DNA from: JAGDZR01 sp049115695
GTDB lineage: Bacteria > Bacteroidota > Bacteroidia > Cytophagales > Cyclobacteriaceae
Assembly: GCA_049115695.1 (NCBI GenBank)
Contig: JAGDZR010000004.1
Location: 62,001-126,000, forward strand
Direction: 5' to 3'
Length of the DNA stretch: 64,000 bases
Part shown: piece by piece, positions 62,801-64,000 of the stretch
How positions within the stretch are numbered: position 1 is the first letter of the stretch
Layout of the letters: each line of letters begins with the position of its first letter
The notes under the pieces: generated by a model
What the model saw: the letters and a program-made list of their open reading frames with translations, nothing else
Told to the model about the DNA's origin: nothing
The model's database searches: none
Made by a program: the position numbers and the translations under genes

Positions 62801-63991
62801 GAATAGATTCAACCCACCACCATCAGCGCCAATCCAAATTCTTCCATTTTTATCCTGAAGTACTGCCTGTCCGATTCTTGTGCTTAACCCTGAAGCCATG
62901 CCTTCTTTATAAAAATAATGTCCAAAAGCAGATTTAGATTGATCCAACTTCACTACTCCTTTGTTATAAGTTCCAATCCAAATAATTCCTCTCTTGTCTT
63001 GAATAATTTTGGATGGTTGATTGTTAGGTATTGAAAACGGGTCTCCTTTGTCATTCACAATATGTGCCACCATATTTCCTTTGCTATCGAGGACATAGAT
63101 TCCCTGGCTTGAGGTTGAAATCCAGATATACCCATCATCGTCCTGGAAGATGTCATAAATCCCAATTTTACCTAAGTCAAGTTCAAGCCTTTCAAACTCT
63201 CCATCCTTGCGAAGGATGATTAATTGTGAAAGACTACTGCCACTCCATACATTCCCATCTCTATCTACCATCAAGGCTATGGGTATGTAATCCAACTGAC
63301 TCAAATTTTCTGATCTCCGGTCATAACGAATGAAATTGCTATGATCAAAATTGAATTGATTGATATGATCACCTCTTGTGGAAAGCCAGACGTTTCCGTC
63401 AACCTCAACGGCTATCCTGGAAACATCGTTGTTGTCAATAGATTCATCCTGTCCATTTACATTGAAATAATGCGTGAAGTTGAGCCCATAATAGCCTTCA
63501 CCATCGTACTCATCCAGGATTGATCTGAATACGCCATTTTTCGTGGCAATCCAGATTGAATTGTGCTTTGGATTGTAGGCAATATCATTGATCACATAAC
63601 TAGCAGAGATTGCAGTGGGTCCAAGGTCTACCTGATAAAAAACACCTTGCGACTTGTTGAAGATGTTCAGTCCGTTTTTTGTACCAATCCATAGGTTTCC
63701 ATTTCCATCTTCTGCAATTGCATTTACGCGATTATTGCTGAGTGAATTGGGGTCATTAGGATTTGGTCTGAATATTTCGATGGTATAGCCATCAAACTTA
63801 CTTAATCCGTCGATTGTTCCGATCCATATATATCCCTCACTGTCCTGAAATACATCTAAACATGTGCTGCTTGAAAGCCCCTCCTCTGTTGAGAAGTTTT
63901 CAAACTTCAGATTAGTGAACTGTGCCTGGGTGCTCAGCAGACAAATTGCATAAAAACAAAAGGCAAATCCTATCTTCTTCATCTCATTCAT
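59843..63991 (-). CDS. Hybrid two-component system sensor/regulator (HTCS) of the second locus
   Basis: 1,382 residues, apparently complete, with the start at 63991 (ATG at 63982 also possible). A signal peptide (ends STQAQ) leads into about fourteen propeller-type repeats (GYIWIGTIDGLSKFDG, NLWIGTKNGLNIFNK, RIWIGADGGGLNLFN and others). A Y_Y_Y domain (about 720-800) and a membrane helix (about 810-830) follow. HisKA carries His859 in HEFRTP, HATPase carries GTGIGLNF, the receiver carries Asp1177 in SDVMMPKMNG, and an AraC-type DNA-binding domain ends the protein. It resembles the HTCS at 10,941-14,960 in layout, but the propeller sequences differ, so the ligand should differ. Confidence 0.95.
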   Translation of the reverse strand: MNEMKKIGFAFCFYAICLLSTQAQFTNLKFENFSTEEGLSSSTCLDVFQDSEGYIWIGTIDGLSKFDGYTIEIFRPNPNDPNSLSNNRVNAIAEDGNGNLWIGTKNGLNIFNKSQGVFYQVDLGPTAISASYVINDIAYNPKHNSIWIATKNGVFRSILDEYDGEGYYGLNFTHYFNVNGQDESIDNNDVSRIAVEVDGNVWLSTRGDHINQFNFDHSNFIRYDRRSENLSQLDYIPIALMVDRDGNVWSGSSLSQLIILRKDGEFERLELDLGKIGIYDIFQDDDGYIWISTSSQGIYVLDSKGNMVAHIVNDKGDPFSIPNNQPSKIIQDKRGIIWIGTYNKGVVKLDQSKSAFGHYFYKEGMASGLSTRIGQAVLQDKNGRIWIGADGGGLNLFNEENGTFNHFRHDPHDPNTLSTDKILYMESSYDGSIWICTWDGGLNRFYPDGKQNIRYLYDSENPHSIGQNTVWCAQEDKYRNLWLGTQEAGLNIFNSATNSFEHHIRDVNDSSSLMSDFVFMIFIDSQDRVLIGTDLGLCWVSVDDYYQLKDEKLSFNRLNIPNISRGQINYITEDHNHHIWIGSDLGLHHLDEKLNYVKSYSVNDGLPNNLVIGIEEGSDNEYWITTKSGISHLTLSNEQFVNYNVNDGLQGAEFQSKSITRLQDGRILAGGINGFNLFHPNAVEEEAIQVNPQITKLKLLNESIFTGESYNGRVVLEKPLSESAEIQLNHDEGYITLEFAALYMKNPQKIKYAHKMHGIDQEFVLNASRIANYSGLQPGDYTFEVKASLHEDWDHANSASLSFKILPPPWKTWWAYLIYIALTSLIAWTVVKYYGKLIREEREHELDQMKLKFFVNVSHEFRTPLTLILNPVDKILSAFEDQEAVKSNALTIQRSARKLLNLVNQLLDFRKMDLGKAPLDPVKGDLGSFIKDMCKLFEDFAEHKQIIFDYSAIEVSTFVWFDPDKMEKIFNNLLSNALKYTSAGGEIKVLLSREQSSTGKFSELMQIVVADTGIGLKKEQQDAIFDRFFHLDNSKTGTGIGLNFTKSLVEQHDGIIEVESEFNKGSKFIVKLPIDSQNVRNALQSNKEMRKTIRDFDATSIGSLEYELSMVSDESKEEMIVPVNGSQQTVLIVEDNKELRVHLKNELNGYFRIKEASDGQEGLEKALKYYPDIIISDVMMPKMNGFEMCQTLKSQLDSCHIPIILLTAKSLEEDRIEGYNYGADAYLPKPFNIQVLRARIQNLLEIRRKLREKFMSQSSLLPSSEITTNTLDEKFLDDATNIILEHVSDSDFGLEMLINEIGVSRSHFYRKISSLTGQNPSNFIRTIRLKYAADLLRNRTGSIKEIAYKSGFNSTAYFSKTFRELFGTTPNEFAESESEKVA

Positions 63992-64000
63992 ACCTATTCA

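Noticed and set aside
1..64000. CRISPR array, tRNA, rRNA, riboswitch, prophage or restriction genes
   Set aside because: No regularly spaced repeats, no cloverleaf-like stretch in the gene gaps and no such protein families were seen.

Overview
The window reads as chromosomal DNA of a Bacteroidota bacterium, most likely an environmental, Cytophagales-like carbohydrate degrader. The evidence is two SusC/SusD outer-membrane pairs, two very long hybrid two-component sensors (HTCS: beta-propeller sensor, histidine kinase, receiver and AraC domains in one chain), BACON domains in an endoglucanase, many lipobox signal peptides, and few Shine-Dalgarno sequences. No rRNA or tRNA gene was seen, so the lineage below phylum is inference.

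Region 1 (about 1-32,400, almost all + strand) is a polysaccharide utilisation locus whose enzyme set matches xyloglucan. It holds a BACON-GH5 endoglucanase (subfamily 4 type), a GH31 alpha-xylosidase type enzyme, a GH2 beta-galactosidase, a GH3 beta-glucosidase, a GH95 alpha-fucosidase, a GH51 alpha-arabinofuranosidase and a SASA/CE20-type acetylesterase. Around these are SusC, SusD, a surface lipoprotein at the SusE position and an HTCS sensor. To the left, a Nudix-fold (NrtR/AraR/XylR-like) regulator is flanked by two copies of the same inverted repeat (ATTGTC-N9-GACAAT). One copy faces a carboxylesterase cut by the window edge. The other faces a two-gene unit made of a PQQ-type sugar dehydrogenase with PKD, cytochrome c and carbohydrate-binding parts, followed by a Tat-exported sugar isomerase-like protein. 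A 5'-truncated second copy of the acetylesterase closes the region.

Region 2 (about 32,500-49,400) is accessory in character. It contains a Crp/Fnr regulator, a SulP transporter whose usual STAS domain is replaced by an NTF2/SnoaL-like domain, a CE15-type esterase, small membrane and exported proteins, a 2-dehydro-3-deoxygalactonokinase, a single-domain response regulator and a lipoprotein aldose 1-epimerase. It also carries three unrelated toxin-antitoxin modules (YefM-YoeB, HipBA, a ParE-like pair) within 7.7 kb, a 267-bp non-autonomous transposable element, a sulfatase, an AraD1/GguC-like FAH-fold enzyme, a ThuA protein and several gene remnants.

Region 3 (about 49,400-64,000, all - strand) is a second carbohydrate locus: HTCS, SusC, SusD (closed by a clear terminator), then a sugar-porter MFS transporter, a ROK sugar kinase and a PQQ dehydrogenase lipoprotein with an inserted cytochrome c domain. 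No glycoside hydrolase is present inside the window, so its substrate cannot be read.

Together the genes suggest glycan binding and cutting at the surface, import by SusCD, side-chain removal in the periplasm, and either uptake and phosphorylation of free sugar (MFS, ROK) or periplasmic oxidation by quinoproteins feeding sugar-acid enzymes (DgoK, AraD1-like). That last link is inference.
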